DNA of 64,000 bases from Nissolia schottii (Eukaryota > Streptophyta > Magnoliopsida > Fabales > Fabaceae), in the NCBI GenBank assembly GCA_003254905.1, contig QANU01104054.1:1-64000 (forward strand), given 5' to 3'. The notes under the pieces are model-generated. The model saw only the letters and a list, made by a program, of their open reading frames with translations. It ran no database searches and was not told where the DNA came from. Numbering within the stretch: position 1 is the stretch's first letter; each line of letters begins with the position of its first letter. Below are positions 11,461-24,360 of the stretch, piece by piece. A program made the translations under genes and the position numbers.

Positions 11461-13014
11461 TTAAGGAATATAATACATTGGGTTAGGGAGTTTAAAAGAG
11501 CGTGAGGCCACAGCAAAACCCCACAAATCACTCCACTGATCTCCAGAGCTCCCATGGATCCTGTAGCCTTCATCCACCAACTCTGCTCTCTTCTCAGACT
11601 TGTATGTAGTGGCAGGTTTGCCTTGATCAGAAGGGCCTCTGGTTCATTAACACGGAATTCCAATTTAACTTTAACAAATCAACAGAACAAGAAAAATCTG
11701 CATATTTTATAAGAACCATGTAACTTATGTACCTTAAGATAAGCCTCTCCCAATTGTGGTACCCTGCAAATAGAAGGTTTGCCTCTGTGGCGTTCCTCTG
11801 ATGCTCACTTCTCCCAGTTAAGAGAAATATCTTGAATCCCAATTCCTGAAGCTCATTGTACAAATTGAAACTAGCTGGTAAAGCTGGAGCCTTAGCTAAT
11901 TTCACCCAATCATCGAAGGATGTCTCATTGAAGATCTTTGTCCTGGGGTTCATAGTTTGAATTGAAACAAGCTAGAAGTTAACCATACTGGACTTAAACC
12001 AAAGAAATCCACAGAAAAATTCCCTATAGGTAAAGCAAGTCAACTTTAGATTTTAATAGTTGTGATTTGTGAGATCTAGTTGCCTTTCTTCTACTATGTT
12101 TCCCAATAGGAACTATCTTAAATAAGTAGATCTCTTTCTGCTACAAAAACTACCCACTAATAACCACATAAGTAGAATCTATTCAGTAATCACCCAAATT
12201 CCATATACCATAAGAGCCACTCTAGATTGTTATACACTCGTTTCTATGCCATCATACAACAGATTATCAACCGTTCTTTGAACAATGAAATCAATCTGCC
12301 AAGTCAGGATAACCCATAAAAAGTAACAACTACATAATATAATTTGAGATATTAACATAAATTAAAAATACAAAACTAAAACAACCACATAACATAATGC
12401 TTTTCTACAATTTCATTTACCAAAATAGTAGTGAGTAATGCAGCGCGTAGTATGTTTATTGAGTCTTTATCTCATCCACCAACTATCCTAATTTTCTAAT
12501 TAAAAATAAATAAATTCCAACCTTTTTTATGACTATTTAACATTGCTTCATCAATAAATTATTTTCTAAATCCAGTTGACCAATCCAACGGTTGCAAATG
12601 TTCCATCACTTACCCGAACCCGCTCTCTGCGTAATACGGCAGGTTCGTTAGCAGCGTCTCGTCGATGTCGAACACCCACGCGTCTCTTCCGTAACCTTCC
12701 AACCTCACGCTGCTCGCGAACGCCGACGAAAGGTTTCCGATCACCTCCGAATCCGACGAGTACCGTTCTCCGGTCATGTACTCCTGCACGAACGCCGCAC
12801 ACCTCGCCGGAACTCGGTCCCATTTCCCGGCGTTGTTCGTCTCCACGGAGAGCCTCCAGCTGTCGCAGTAGAGGCCGTCGTCGGCGAGGACCTTCCGGTT
12901 CCCGCCGACTATTGGGTTTTCCGACGGGAGAAGGATGATGGATTCGGAAGAAATGTGAGAGATCGCTGAGAGGGAAAGAAGGATCAGGAAGAGAAACGAG
13001 GCGCCGGAATCCAT
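11461..13014 (-). CDS. HAD superfamily IIIB acid phosphatase (plant acid phosphatase / VSP-like)
   Basis: Secreted or vacuolar acid phosphatase. Exons on the minus strand: 13014-12614, 11942-11733 and 11638-11461; they join in frame to 262 residues, the normal family size. The signal peptide is about residues 1-23 (FLFLILLSLSAISHISS). HAD motif I is VFDIDETLLTNLPYY, with Asp116 the expected nucleophile and Asp118 the general acid. Motif II is FLLTGRSEHQRNATEANL in exon 2. The motif III lysine is in TTYKSEKRAEL, and motif IV is GSSGDQWSDLWG in exon 3. The C-terminus KLPNPMYYIP is typical. All catalytic residues are kept, unlike in true soybean vegetative storage proteins where the nucleophilic Asp is replaced, so I expect an active enzyme. 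Closest remembered relative: At4g29260. It converges with the LRR gene to its left. Confidence 0.92.
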
Positions 13015-14044
13015 CGCCGGAAAACGGAGAAGCCTGCGAATGGAACGGGGTCCCGGCGATTTTTTCCTGTTTGTGAAGCGAGGGAGGAGACTCGCGGTTA
13101 GTATTTAACGACAAAGACGCTTTTGCTTTTTGGGGGTCAAAACGACACTCATTCTTTTTGTCTTTTTGGGTCAAAACGACGACGATTCGATGAAGATAGA
13201 GTTTGCTTCACCATTTTACTAATACTAAGCCCAAAACTCATTGCGAAGCCCAAAATATACTCTGGCATGGCCCAATTATAATTTGGTTAAATAAATTTGA
13301 GAAATGTTCTTAGCTATAATAATTGGTGTAAGATAATTGGTCGCGTGCTGCCACTTTGAAGTTGAACAACAATAGCACATTCCCCTGTCCCAACGTAATG
13401 CATTTGAAATTATTTTAGTAATTTATGACTTTAATTTATTTTTTCCTATTGCTATAAATGTATTACTTGGTCCATCCATGCAAATACAATGAATCACGAA
13501 GTACTTTAAAATACTGAAGACTTATAAAAGTTTCAACTTTTAATGATGCATATTAGGCTGTAAAGTGTAATCACTAATATAACATCCATTTCATTAAAAA
13601 TGGAATGGTAACGAAGGAGGCCTAAAACAGAAATCATAGTTATTCTATATTTTGAAATAAACGACATAAGAAATAACAAATAAATAGTTACATTCAGACA
13701 TTAATTTGCCTGTGGTTTGTCTGTAGACTCTGTACAGTTCATAATCACTGTCCAGATTTATACATCCAAGCACCCCAAAATAATTGCTGTAAGTAAAAAC
13801 GACTCCCCTAGTTTCAGCCATTGAGAAAACCCAACCTGAAAAAAGCAACCATAAAAACTAGCATCTATATATGTTATGAATTTTCTAAGAAAACATCCAC
13901 ATAATTAATCAAATCGGCTATAAAACTCCAATAATATCACTGCACTGCTCAAACCAAAATTCCTCAACTACCTCTAGGAACATAAATTGGCTATCACCGC
14001 AGCACAATAATGTTAACAAACAATTAATAGCAATTAATTAATTA
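13015..14044. other. Intergenic spacer, no gene seen
   Basis: About 1 kb between the acid phosphatase start and the DUF1005 stop. It should contain the acid phosphatase promoter (right of 13014 on the minus strand) and the DUF1005 3' UTR. An AT-rich sequence; a minus-strand open frame at 13645-13848 has no recognisable similarity and I treat it as chance. Confidence 0.6.
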
Positions 14045-17000
14045 TTATGAGAGTGAAACAGGTTCCTCGTGACAAAGCTCTTTCCTAAGCTTATGCGAGA
14101 ACAGCTGGCACGCATCCATGCTAAGATCAATGGCAGCCGAAAGCGCAATGAACAAAGCAGCATCGGTCATGCAAGTCACGTGCTGGGCCCCAACTTGCAC
14201 AAGGGGCCTGCTAACCTTCCCTTCACCCTCGACACTTGAGCCCATCACAAACCCATTCCACGAGCCCAGCCCAGAACCCTTCATCATTCTGTAGTCAATG
14301 CAGAATTGTCCACCTTTTTTGACGCTCATTGTGGCCTCAGCAATTGGTATACCGTTGTTCTCCGTCACCAGCTCAAACTTGTAGCCCAAGCCATCCACGG
14401 GGCCTCGTTCCCTCCACGCCTCCAGCCGGCCCCATGGCTTCCAGCTGCTCACCGATGATGAGCCACCGTTGTTTGGGCGGAGGATGAGCCAGGCCCCTGG
14501 GTTTGACCGGGAGACTCGGTCTGAGCCTGGGGAAGGGACAAATGGGGTGATCATGGACGCCGCGGCCACCGGCGAGCCCGAGAGGTCGTGGATCATTATC
14601 ATCCAGCCTTTTCTCTCCCTCCCGTTGCGATCCCTAGTGCCGGCGAATGTCCTCTTCCATCTGCTGGGAGTATTGGTGGAATCCCACAGAAGAGACCTGG
14701 AATTTTGTTCAAAGAGTGATGTTATATTGTCATAATAAATCGGTATAGTCTTACTTGTAATTTAAGAGTCAATATATATGTCACGTCATTCTAACAAATA
14801 AATTGGAGAGACATTTTGATTATATGATTAAATTAAGAAGCATATATTGTATAAGCATGTATTAATTAAAAGTTAACAAGTAACAACCTAAAGAAAATGT
14901 CAAACGTGCTATGATAATTAATTATAGGAGATATTGGCACATGGGAGGGAATCTAGGGCAGTTATGTATCGCACAGTTTGGAGCATCCCAGCTTGTCTGA
15001 CCATACCTGGCTATATGCAGCTACATGATTATTCTGCAGCAAAATCTATTTTCTGAAGTAGAAAATAGTGAAGGTTGAGGCATCAGAGTAAAACAAACTT
15101 CAAAGTTCTAAATTGAGTATCTAATTCAACAAAAAAAAAAAAAAACAAGGGCTTTACTTAATAAAATGATTATGGCTTAAATTATCTACAATTAAGTTAA
15201 TATTGAAACTTGTCATGTTTTAGTATTATTAAAGAAATGAAATGCATAAAGAGGCTAGAATAATTGAAAAGAATGAAGGTTCTAAAACTGCCAAAATGTT
15301 GGGCTATTATGATTGTATAAGGGGGACTGAACCAAAGTTATCTGGAATTGCCAGCCCATAGAGATAGAAGTTTGAAAATGAAACTTTGGTGGTACCACTT
15401 TCCATTCCCCCATGTTTCTTTCACCAGAACAAAGAAAGAAACAAATTGGGGGATGATCATGATTTCTTGCGCCAAATTGAAACCAAGTACAAAAAGCAGC
15501 AGAGACAGAAATTAACATGAACTTGAATTTGAGGTGGATAAGGTGGTGAGAGCTGACTAAGGCAGCATGTGATGATGTTTAGGTACCAGCTCTGGAAGAC
15601 ACTGACAAGCCAGCCCAACATGCCTAATTTTACCTCACCTTAACTATAATAATAAACCTACCTTTTAATCTCACTGATAACTTTGCCAATACCCAAATTA
15701 GTACAGTACTAATAGTTTTTGCATATGAAAACTTACTCTTGTATCATATTCTTAATTATAGTATTAGAAACCGGAAGAGTTACTCAACACACTTTATAAC
15801 AATTGACAATAAATTAGATTGAGAGAATCTACTAATAAAGTACTTGTGTTGTTTTTAATAACACTGCCAAGCGTGTAATAAGTTGTTTAATAAAGTTTAA
15901 TTAACAAAAATCAACCAATTATGTTAAACAACTTGGTCATGGGCAGAGTATCGTTAAAGATACAAAAATGCTACATGTACACCTAATTTTATACACCCAT
16001 ACATACACCATTAATAATGCACAAACTTTATTCTCACAAGTGCACAAACATTACAAACTTGTAAATAATACTCTCAACTATACTTAATTAAGTGCACAAA
16101 CATTACATGAATTAAAACACAAACTTTATATATATAAGTACGAAGTGTATGTATGGTGTATGGTTTTTGGTGTACGTGTAGCAGAACTCTTAAAGATAGC
16201 ATAGTGACTCCTAGGATTTTTTACATTTTAATGGATTCAAAAACAAATTAATCCAATTGTATGTTTCAGGAAAAAAAATTACAAAAGTATGGTCCGGGGT
16301 TTTGAATTCACCACCTCCTGTAACAAATTTAGAACTGCATAATTTTTTTTAAAAAAAATGTCTGAATTCGTCACACATGTGGCAAATTCAGATCTAGATA
16401 TTTTTTTTATATCTGGGTCTAAATTCGCCAAAGGCTGTGACAAATTCAGGCTTCTCCCTTTTTAAATTTCCAATGCTTTGCTCCTGCACCCTGCACCTGC
16501 TACGCCTGTCATGTTTGCATCTTGAATTCGCCTAGGTCATAGGCGAATTCGGGTCTTTACTTTTTTTTTAAAATAATTTTTAGAATTTCTGAATTTGTCT
16601 TATACTTTGACGAATTCAGAATTTTCGCTCATGCGTTGGTAATTTCCTATTGTAGCCCATATTTTCACATCCTTGTATTACTGAAAGCATATATATGTTA
16701 ATACCCAGAGTCCTAGTTTGACCGCTCATTTAATTTGTGTAGTCAATTTTCTTTAATACGGTACTAATGTGTACTTTTGAACCTCGTTGAATGGACGAAA
16801 ATATTTAAAATAAAAAGATTTTATATCCATTAAAAGAGTTTATCTTCTCATTTAAACTTGTTTTATCATAATAAAAATAATTAACAGTGTCACAATATTT
16901 CAAATGTCAAAAACAATATAATAAATTGGCTAAATAAACAATGGTGCAAAAAAAAAACACAGAATAAAAAAGTAAAACGTGATTTTCTTCTTTTTTCCTC

Positions 17001-18076
17001 TCTATGAAGTAACCCAGAATGGCTTTAAAATGGTTTTGGAAGAAAGAAAAAAAATCCAATTTGAGAACAAAATTTAGTATGAAAAAGAAGAAGGTTAAAG
17101 TTTTGGTGGGAAAAAAAATGGTTCGGTAGTTAACGGACTCCCCATCTACTTTGCTGGCTCACATTAGCAAACTCAACTATGTTAAAGTGTAGGCGAAATA
17201 CTAAAATTAGACAATAAAAGTAAGTATAATGTACCATTTTTCATGTACGAGCGCTTAGAGTGTCACCTCGCCCATGGTTACTATAGAAATGTCATGTATA
17301 AACAACATTAATTATATATTTATTTTATAGAAAATAAGTTATGATGCACTGTGCAGAAAAAGCACGTATAACCAAAACAAGGAAGATTGAAGGACTCAGT
17401 GAGTTGAGCTGACTCACCGAGTTCTGGAGTTGCGATCGGCGCTGAACTTGCAGCTGAATACCGGCTGTCTGATGTTATTCTCCTGAATTAGGAAAACCAC
17501 CGGGCTGCACTCCGGTTCGCCCCCGAACTGAAAAACGAACCGTGGATCCGGTTCGGACCGGACCACCATGTGAATCCGGGCCGAATTCTTCTCCTCCTCA
17601 TCCTCCTCCGCCGCCGGTTCACCTCCTCCTTCTACCTTCTTCTTCGTCTTCTTCTTCTTACCGAGGCTCAGCCAGCCGCTGTGGAACGTGGCGGAGCGCG
17701 ACGCGGCGGCCCGCAGATCGACGGAGAGGCGGACGCGGCCGACGAGCCTGGTGCCGGCGCCGGAGACGCAGCAGGCACGGGCAGCCATGCTGCCGGTGTG
17801 GACGGAGAGGTGGAGGGCGAGCGGCTTCCCGGAGAGGCGGCGGATGGCGGCGGAGTCGAGGTGGAATGCGGCGGGAGAAGGCGGCGGCGGAGGAGAGTCG
17901 TCGGAGTTGAGGAGAGGGAGGAGGGCGGTCTCGGAGGGGAAACCGTTGACGCTGATCTTGCAGAAGCAAGGGGTGGTGGAAGGGTGGACGCCGGAGAGCG
18001 GCGAAGGCTTGGATGAGGAGGGAAGCTTGAGAGCCAGAGACTCCACCGTGAGGCGCACGAAAGGGCACGGATCCAT
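14045..18076 (-). CDS. DUF1005 family protein (At4g29310-like)
   Basis: Two exons, 18076-17418 and 14696-14045, joined in frame by a 2.72-kb GT-AG intron (17417-14697) to give 436 residues. I chose the start at MDPCPFVRLTV, the conserved N-terminus of the family, rather than an ATG seven codons upstream. Family hallmarks in order: CFCKISVNGFPSE, SGKPLALHLSVHTG, RLVGRVRLSVDL, FHSGWLSLGK, a Lys/Glu-rich insert (KKKKTKKKVEGGG...EEDEEE, about residues 141-165), SEPDPRFVFQFGGEPECSP and NIRQPVFSCKF in exon 1. Exon 2 has KGWMIMIHDLSGSPVAAASM, SNPGAWLILRP, SWKPWGRLEAWRERG and GQFCIDYRMMKG. The biochemical function of DUF1005 is unknown. Exon 1 is markedly GC-rich. The intron hosts a MITE and a cluster of inverted GAATTCGCC motifs. 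Confidence 0.9.
15970..16182. mobile_element. MITE with GCTACATGTACACC ends (copy 1)
   Basis: The left end GCTACATGTACACC (15970-15983) is the near-exact inverse of the right end GGTGTACGTGTAGC (16169-16182). The interior is rich in GTGCACAAACATTAC motifs. No clear target duplication is left. A related element lies in opposite orientation at about 53452-53612. Superfamily not assigned. It lies inside the DUF1005 intron. Confidence 0.65.
16280..16635. repeat. Cluster of inverted GAATTCGCC-type motifs, probably a MULE terminal-repeat remnant
   Basis: The segment repeats paired modules of the form GAATTCGTC...GTGGCAAATTCAG (16367-16393), AAATTCGCC...GACAAATTCAG (16421-16450) and GAATTCGCC...GGCGAATTCGG (16524-16553), spaced about 80-100 bp apart. 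The same kind of paired motif fills the MULE-related MITE at 46984-47402. I infer a shared origin. It lies in the DUF1005 intron and has no target duplication that I can see. Confidence 0.45.
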
Positions 18077-18464
18077 TTCAAATCTAAGAACTTGCAATGA
18101 AACACAACGTTTTCTTCTAGCTATGAGAGTGTGCCTGTGTTTTGGTGTTATAGTGTGGATGCGATTTCGGGGTGTTTCACCACACTTTGAAAGAGGTGCG
18201 AGTTATATTATTTAAATTCGTTAAGTCACTAATCATTTATCATTAATTATTAAATAATTGAAAAATAGGTTGCTGCAGGTCAAAATTGATAGGGCTCACA
18301 CTGAGCATGAGAAGTATTACCAACGAAGTTGGTTCAAGTGATAAGTGACTTGGTATCGTTTGTTATCTCCGTTGGGAGACTCACCCGTCATAGCTCTTCT
18401 TGTTATATTTTGTATGTTATTTATGTATAATTATTCATTTTTATTGTTCACGTAACATTTCTTT

Positions 18465-18840
18465 ATACTAAATCCAGCTTATATTAAATTTGTATTTTTT
18501 TATAACTTTTAAAACTAAATTTATCAAATTTTGTCATCATTTTATGTTTTATATGATGATAACAAATTTTTCATTTGTTAAATGACTGAAAGTACTGACT
18601 TGTAAGAGGTTTAAAGGTTTGATGATCATTTAAGTTTATTATGTATCTCCCTATAAATATAACATATCAATATATTGTATTAAATTATGAAATAATAACA
18701 AAATTTGACAAATTTAGTTATATATTATTACATAATTTGATTATATAACATAATAATATATCATATTAAATTATAAAATAATAATACAATTTGACGAGTT
18801 TAATTTTAAAAATTATTAAAAATGAATAAATTTAGTAAGA
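18465..18840. mobile_element. Palindromic AT-rich MITE, family A copy 1
   Basis: The element is a long imperfect inverted repeat. The left half carries AAATTTATCAAATTTTGTCA and the right half the complementary ACAATTTGACGAGTTTAATT. The middle carries GAGGTTTAAAGGTTTG and TTTAAGTTTATTATGTATCT. Two relatives lie at about 20345-20668 and 60368-60716. Ends are approximate; superfamily not determined. Confidence 0.6.
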
Positions 18841-20344
18841 AATAGTATTCCCTCCCAAGACAAATGACAAACCACCTTAAATAACCTTAAATAAGACAAT
18901 GTTACTGAAATCTCGCCTAGTAATAAATTATTACTAATTGAGGGAAAAGAACAATTAAAATATTTTTTCTTCAATACGTTGTAAGAAGAGGGACCAGCTA
19001 TGTTGGTGTTGTAATGAAAAGGGTACAGCGGCTGTTATTGTTTTACTTCTCTCCGGAGAGATAATTCTATGGGCGGATTGAAGATTAATGTTTTTTCTTT
19101 TTTTTGGGATAATTTTAAAACTTATTTAGAAATAAAAGAGATAGATATTAACTAAAAAAGAGGTAAAATATTGATGAACTTTAAAAAGAAAATTAAGGGA
19201 AATTAGTATACTTTATCCTGATTCTAAATGTGTCATAATTCTATATTTCTATTGATACAATGGTACAAATCTATAAACTTATCCAAGTACTTATACAAAC
19301 TATTTCGCAAATACTTCTTTATTTTTCCTGACACACTGCTTTATAAAAACAAAATGTAGTACCTTTTTTGTTAAAATAAAAACAAGTAAATGCACTTTAA
19401 GTCAACATCTCATGTTTAAGGTGTTGTCTTAACATCTCATGTTCAAGGAAGGTTAATAATAAGAGTTGACTCTATGGTTTCTCAATTTAATAGTATTTGT
19501 TATCAAATTGACTCTACTAATTTTAACGAAGGTCAACTTTTTTTGTTTTGTTTTTTACTCTATCAATATTATTATTAATGTGCTTAATTTTTCTTCTCCT
19601 TTGGTAAGGAATTTATTTTCTTTATTTGGGTTAACTTGGGTTCGAATAGATATTGATTGTGTTGTATGAATCGATTGATAAGTCCAATGTCAATATCTTG
19701 GTTTTAAACCGTAATGCATCGGAAACCTATATATATATATATATATCGTAGGCTAATACATGACCAATTAATGTTTGTATCAAAAAAATTTCCTGCATCA
19801 TTCCATTCCGAGTATTTATGGAAATACCTCAAATGGAACCACAATCCACTCGCGGTACAACAATGTGTCGAACTAGATATTTTAGAAGTTTGAATATTGC
19901 TAAAAAAGAAGAGTCTTTTTTATTTTGATTAATTCTTTTTTCAATTTTTTGACAATAATGAATGGATTACAAGTAATCCGTGTTGACCTCACTAAATAAA
20001 TAAAGTGTGTAATTGATATACCAATTATTATTATATAATAATATATATAAAAACTCCTCTTCTACAGGGATTATCTAAAAAGCAAGGCTTCTTGAATAAA
20101 TGTATACACTCAGACAGGCCGATATAGATGTTATGGGTTAAATTTTTTTCACCTGTTCCATTTCTGAAATTTTTTTCCGTAAAGGAGCTGAATGAAACAA
20201 AGGTTTCACGTTCGAACTTGAATTAGGTTGTTATAGCGGATCTTGCATGGCTGCACTGTGGTCTATTGTGGTGTGGGGATTTATAGGTAGATCAAAATGC
20301 CGCAATATTTTATTGGTAATTTTTTAAATATCTCATTAAATATT

Positions 20345-20668
20345 TCATGTTATTTAATTTATTTATTTTTAATAATTTTACAGTTAAATTCATCAAATTT
20401 TATTATTATTTCATGATCTAATATGATATACTAATGGATTATATGATCCAATGTGATACATTAATATTTTTCAATATAATATTTATAAAGAGGTGTATCG
20501 TAAGCTTAAATGGTCCGCAAATCTCTAAACCTCTTATAAGTTGCCTCTTTCAATTATTTGACTAATGAAAAGTTCATTACGATTATATAAAACATGAAAT
20601 GATAACAAATTTTGATGAATTTAATTGTAAAAATTATAAAAAATGGATGAATTAAGTAGCATGTTGTA
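20345..20668. mobile_element. Palindromic AT-rich MITE, family A copy 2
   Basis: Same architecture as copies 1 and 3: the left arm contains TTAAATTCATCAAATTTTAT and the right arm ATTTTGATGAATTTAATTG. The centre, AAGCTTAAATGGTCCGCAAA, is shared almost word for word with copy 3 (AACTTAAATGGTCTGCAAAT). Ends approximate. Confidence 0.65.
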
Positions 20669-23549
20669 TTTATCCATAGAGTATTGAAGCAATCACCTAT
20701 TTCATTTTATTTTTTTGCAAAAATCATTTTAATATGCTTTTATTTTAAGAGTTTTATTTTATAATTATAAATACCTTTAACAAAAATCACTTCTATTTCC
20801 AATATTTTAAAAGTAGAGTATTTTTTTAAAAATAATTTATTTTTTTAAGTTGCATCTAAACACTTAGCCTAAAACTAAATCAAGTATGTTAAAACCAAAG
20901 CGTACCCATTTCGTCATATTTTTACCCCCAACTTTCCCTCTTAAATTCAATCCCCAAACAAAACCTTCGTAAAAAAGAAATTGGTCAAAACTTATACGAA
21001 TGGTTCCCCATTTCTCTCCTTTTTTATTTATCCATTCATCATCAAAACAAGGACGTATTCAATAACCTTATACTTCACTCCACTCCATTAGTCCTCAGCT
21101 TCTAGGGACTGAGTTTAGGTCTTGCATGCTCCATATCATGTAAGGTTGGACCCTTTTATGCGTAGTATAAATTTGTTTCTTTTTAATGTAAGAGTAGGAA
21201 AATGAATTTGCTCCCATCTCTACAAGAAATTTGGTTTAGGATTTCATTTTTTTTTATTAATTGTACTTAAAATATGTTCTTTGGTATAAAAGAGAATATT
21301 TTTATTGACCAAATGTTAAATTTTATAGTTTAAAATCACTCATTTAGTTCATCTCTTAACAAAGTGTAACTTTCATTTTATAATACACTATAAAATATAT
21401 TGCACCTCTAACAAATATTGTTGTTCTTTAACAAACGTTACGCTTTTAAAGTTATTGCACTTTTGTGAAAGTGATCTAATTGAAAATGATTTTAAGTATT
21501 ATGAAGTGTAATTTTTTATTAATAAAAGTGTTATTTTTTTTACCTTTAAGGATGCATTTTTTAAGTGTAATTAATAATAAATTGTAGTGTTATATCAAAT
21601 TTTTATGAGGAAGGGTAGCTTAAATCAATTTTTTTTATTTTTGTGGGTCAATTTTCAAATAACAGCAGTTTTTCAACTCGTGATTATACATTTTTTTTCC
21701 CAAATTATATTGCAAATTCACAGTCTTTGTTTATTGTTTCTTTTTGAATAAAAGGGATATATAGGAGATAAGTGGGTCCTACTCAAGGGTTGGGGTCCTC
21801 AACAGCTGGGTTTAGGCTGTCATCACGTTGTCAACTGTCAAGGGAATTGGAAGGACCAAGTCGGATTAGATATTATTTAGACAAACAGAGAAAATTTTCC
21901 TTGGCAGAATAATATTTTTAGAAGTGTGTTTAATTAGATTAGGAGAAGAATTAGTATTATTTATCTTTTTTCTTATCTGGCATTTATTTTTTTTAATAAT
22001 GACCTTTATTTTTATTATATTTAATATAATAATTCAAAAATCAAATCTTAAATACTAATACTTAACAATAACATTTTGTTCAGAATGACATAATTTTTTT
22101 CTTTTAAAAAAGGTCTGCAAAATGAATTAGTAAACTACACCGATGAAGTGGCATGTATTCATTTGGCAATCCTTCTCCTTGACGGCGCTTTTCGTTTTTG
22201 TTTGTTTGTTAATTTCTCTATTATTGTTTGTTTGGTAAAGCGGCTGGGTTGATAAATAAGGGGATCATGCTGTTGAATCTGCAGCGTCAACTCTAGCCCA
22301 CACTTGTTGATGTTTCATATATTCATATACATAAAGAGTTTTTTTTTTTTTTAACTTCGAAAATAATAAAATTTGAATCTAAAACCTAGTAGTTTATAGA
22401 GTTCAAGTTCATGTTTAATCACTTCTAATTCTTCTCTTATCTCCTTTTAACTTTATTTTTCCTCTACTCTACACTCCTAGTATATCAAAATTTATTAAAA
22501 CTTCAAATAGTTTAGTTGTGCTTCTTTTCTTAGTTCTTTCATTTTTTATTTTTATTTTTTAAAAATCTTTCATTCTCTATATCTTTGAGTGAATTTAAGA
22601 TAAGTGACTAATTTTTTCGCAGTAACTAAACTCATAAGAGATGTTAAACTAACGGGTAAACTACAATTATGTCACATCTTAAATTTTATTTTGGTCTTTT
22701 TTTTTCCTTGCACTAATATTTAGAGTCTACTAAAGTACTATGATTATTTCTCTCTATGCCGATTTTTTCCCCTTCAAATCTTAAACTTGAATTGCTTTAA
22801 GAAAGAGACGAACTTGCATACCAAACAACCAATCTTGTTTTGGTGTTTTATCTAGGTCTTTGTACAAGTACAAAAATGTCCTCTTTATTTTATTTTATGT
22901 TAGTTATAAAATTTGAATTTAAAATTTCATTAAAAGCAATACATATCAAATCACTGCTTAAATTAACAAAATCTTCCTATCATAATTTAATTTTCTAACA
23001 GTAGAAACTAGTTGGAATTGAGTTATCTAAATTTAGCTTGATCGCAAAGGTTGAACTCTATTACTAGTTTAAAGTAGTATGCATATCTCTTTTGACACAA
23101 TTTTTTTTCTCGGATTTCTAATTCAAAACCCTCTAGAAAGGGGGATCAATTTGTCTACTATTAGATCAACCTTGTAATGGTATCGTGGTTGTGCTTATGA
23201 TCTCATTTTATGTCTAACATGAGAGAAAGAAACAAACAAGGAATATTTGATGAGGACGTGAAAATTTTTAAATATTACCTTTTGTAAAATAGATCGCTAT
23301 TTGCCATTTGAAAGATTGATTCATTTTTAATGGAACGGAATTTAAAAATTGTGTCTTTTGTTTTCCTTAAATTGTATGTATTGCCAGTTCAACTGATAAT
23401 TGGTTTTTTAACAGTAAATACATGAGAAGTTTACCAAAAAAAAAAAATACAATAATTAATCTGGATCGATTTTTTTTTAGAAATAAATTAGGAGATTATT
23501 ATATCTTAAAAATATCTTAGATTTATCCATTCATCACTTACTGCAGTTC

Positions 23550-24360
23550 ATCAAAAGTTCACCAGGCTGTGACCTGTTCTTTAGTGCATCTTCCGCCTTG
23601 CAGCTCAAAGATTATGCTGATGCGGATTGGGGAATTTGCCCCGTTACAAGACGTTCAACCACAGATTTTTGTGTTTGCTTAGGAGACTCCTTGATTTCAT
23701 GGAAATCTAAAAAGCAGGTCACTATTTCCAATTGTCATCAGCTGGAGCTGAATATAGAGCACTTTCTGCCATTGCAAGTGAGCTTACATGGCTTACCAGT
23801 CTGCTCAAGGATTTTGAAGTTGTTTCAGATTGTGCTATGGTTTTTTTGCACCAACCAAGCAACAATACACTTTTTCACTAATCCATCATTCCATGAAAGG
23901 TCTAAGCACATCGAAATTGATTGCTATTTCATCCGGGAGAAAGTGAATTTGGGCATCATTGTGTTATCTCATGTGAAAGGCAAATTTTAGCTTGCAGACT
24001 TGCTTACCAAAGCTGTGACTGTGACTGCTCCTCAGTTTCATTCCATCATTTCTAAGTTGGGTTTGCTTGACATTTACCACCCAACTTGAGGGGGATTATA
24101 AGAGATGATTAAAGAATTTTAATTAGCCTTTATGTTAGTTACGTTGGTTAGGCTATTTATATTAGTTAGTTAGTTAAGTTGCAAGTTTGTTATAACTTAC
24201 TAAATACCAAAGCAGTCAATAATGGTAACTACCACAGCTGTCAATAACAGCTTCCTTCCTCATGTATATAAGCATACAAGTTGCTCATTTTGCAGCAACT
24301 CAATCAATGAAATTTTTCTCAATTTTCTTCCTTCCTTGCTTCTGATCTGTTCCACTGTAA
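23550..24360 (+). mobile_element. Ty1/copia fossil: end of pol plus LTR-like tail
   Basis: The first part encodes a recognisable copia RNase H region (LKDYADADWG, then TRRSTTDFCVCLGDSLISWK). It is followed by a purine tract (GAGGGGG at about 24090) and a 3' segment of about 260 bp with the look of an LTR, including a promoter-like CATGTATATAAGCATAC and a T-rich end. It is broken, with several breaks, and lacks gag, protease, integrase and any 5' LTR in this window. Old. Confidence 0.75.

Larger units (their letters stand above)
18077..23549. other. Gene-poor intergenic DNA
   Basis: About 5.5 kb with no coding segment that I recognise. It contains two members of a palindromic MITE family (listed separately) and low-complexity AT runs. 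The first few hundred bases after 18076 should hold the promoter of the minus-strand DUF1005 gene. A short moderately GC-balanced patch at 19790-20120 did not match any gene I could name. Confidence 0.6.

Noticed and set aside
12566-13174. 202-residue minus-strand frame overlapping the acid phosphatase start
   Set aside because: Different frame from the conserved protein; its sequence is Arg/Pro-rich with no domain.
15282-15518. 78-codon minus-strand frame in the DUF1005 intron
   Set aside because: No similarity, lies inside an intron whose two flanking exons join in frame without it.
17542-18215. Several long open frames on the plus strand opposite DUF1005 exon 1
   Set aside because: They are GC-rich shadows of the minus-strand coding exon; their Arg/Ala/Gly-rich products match no family and the minus-strand frame is the conserved one.
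19690-20120. Possible plastid or mitochondrial DNA insertion
   Set aside because: The text looked organelle-like at first, but I could not name any organelle gene in it. A search against the soybean plastome and mitogenome would decide.
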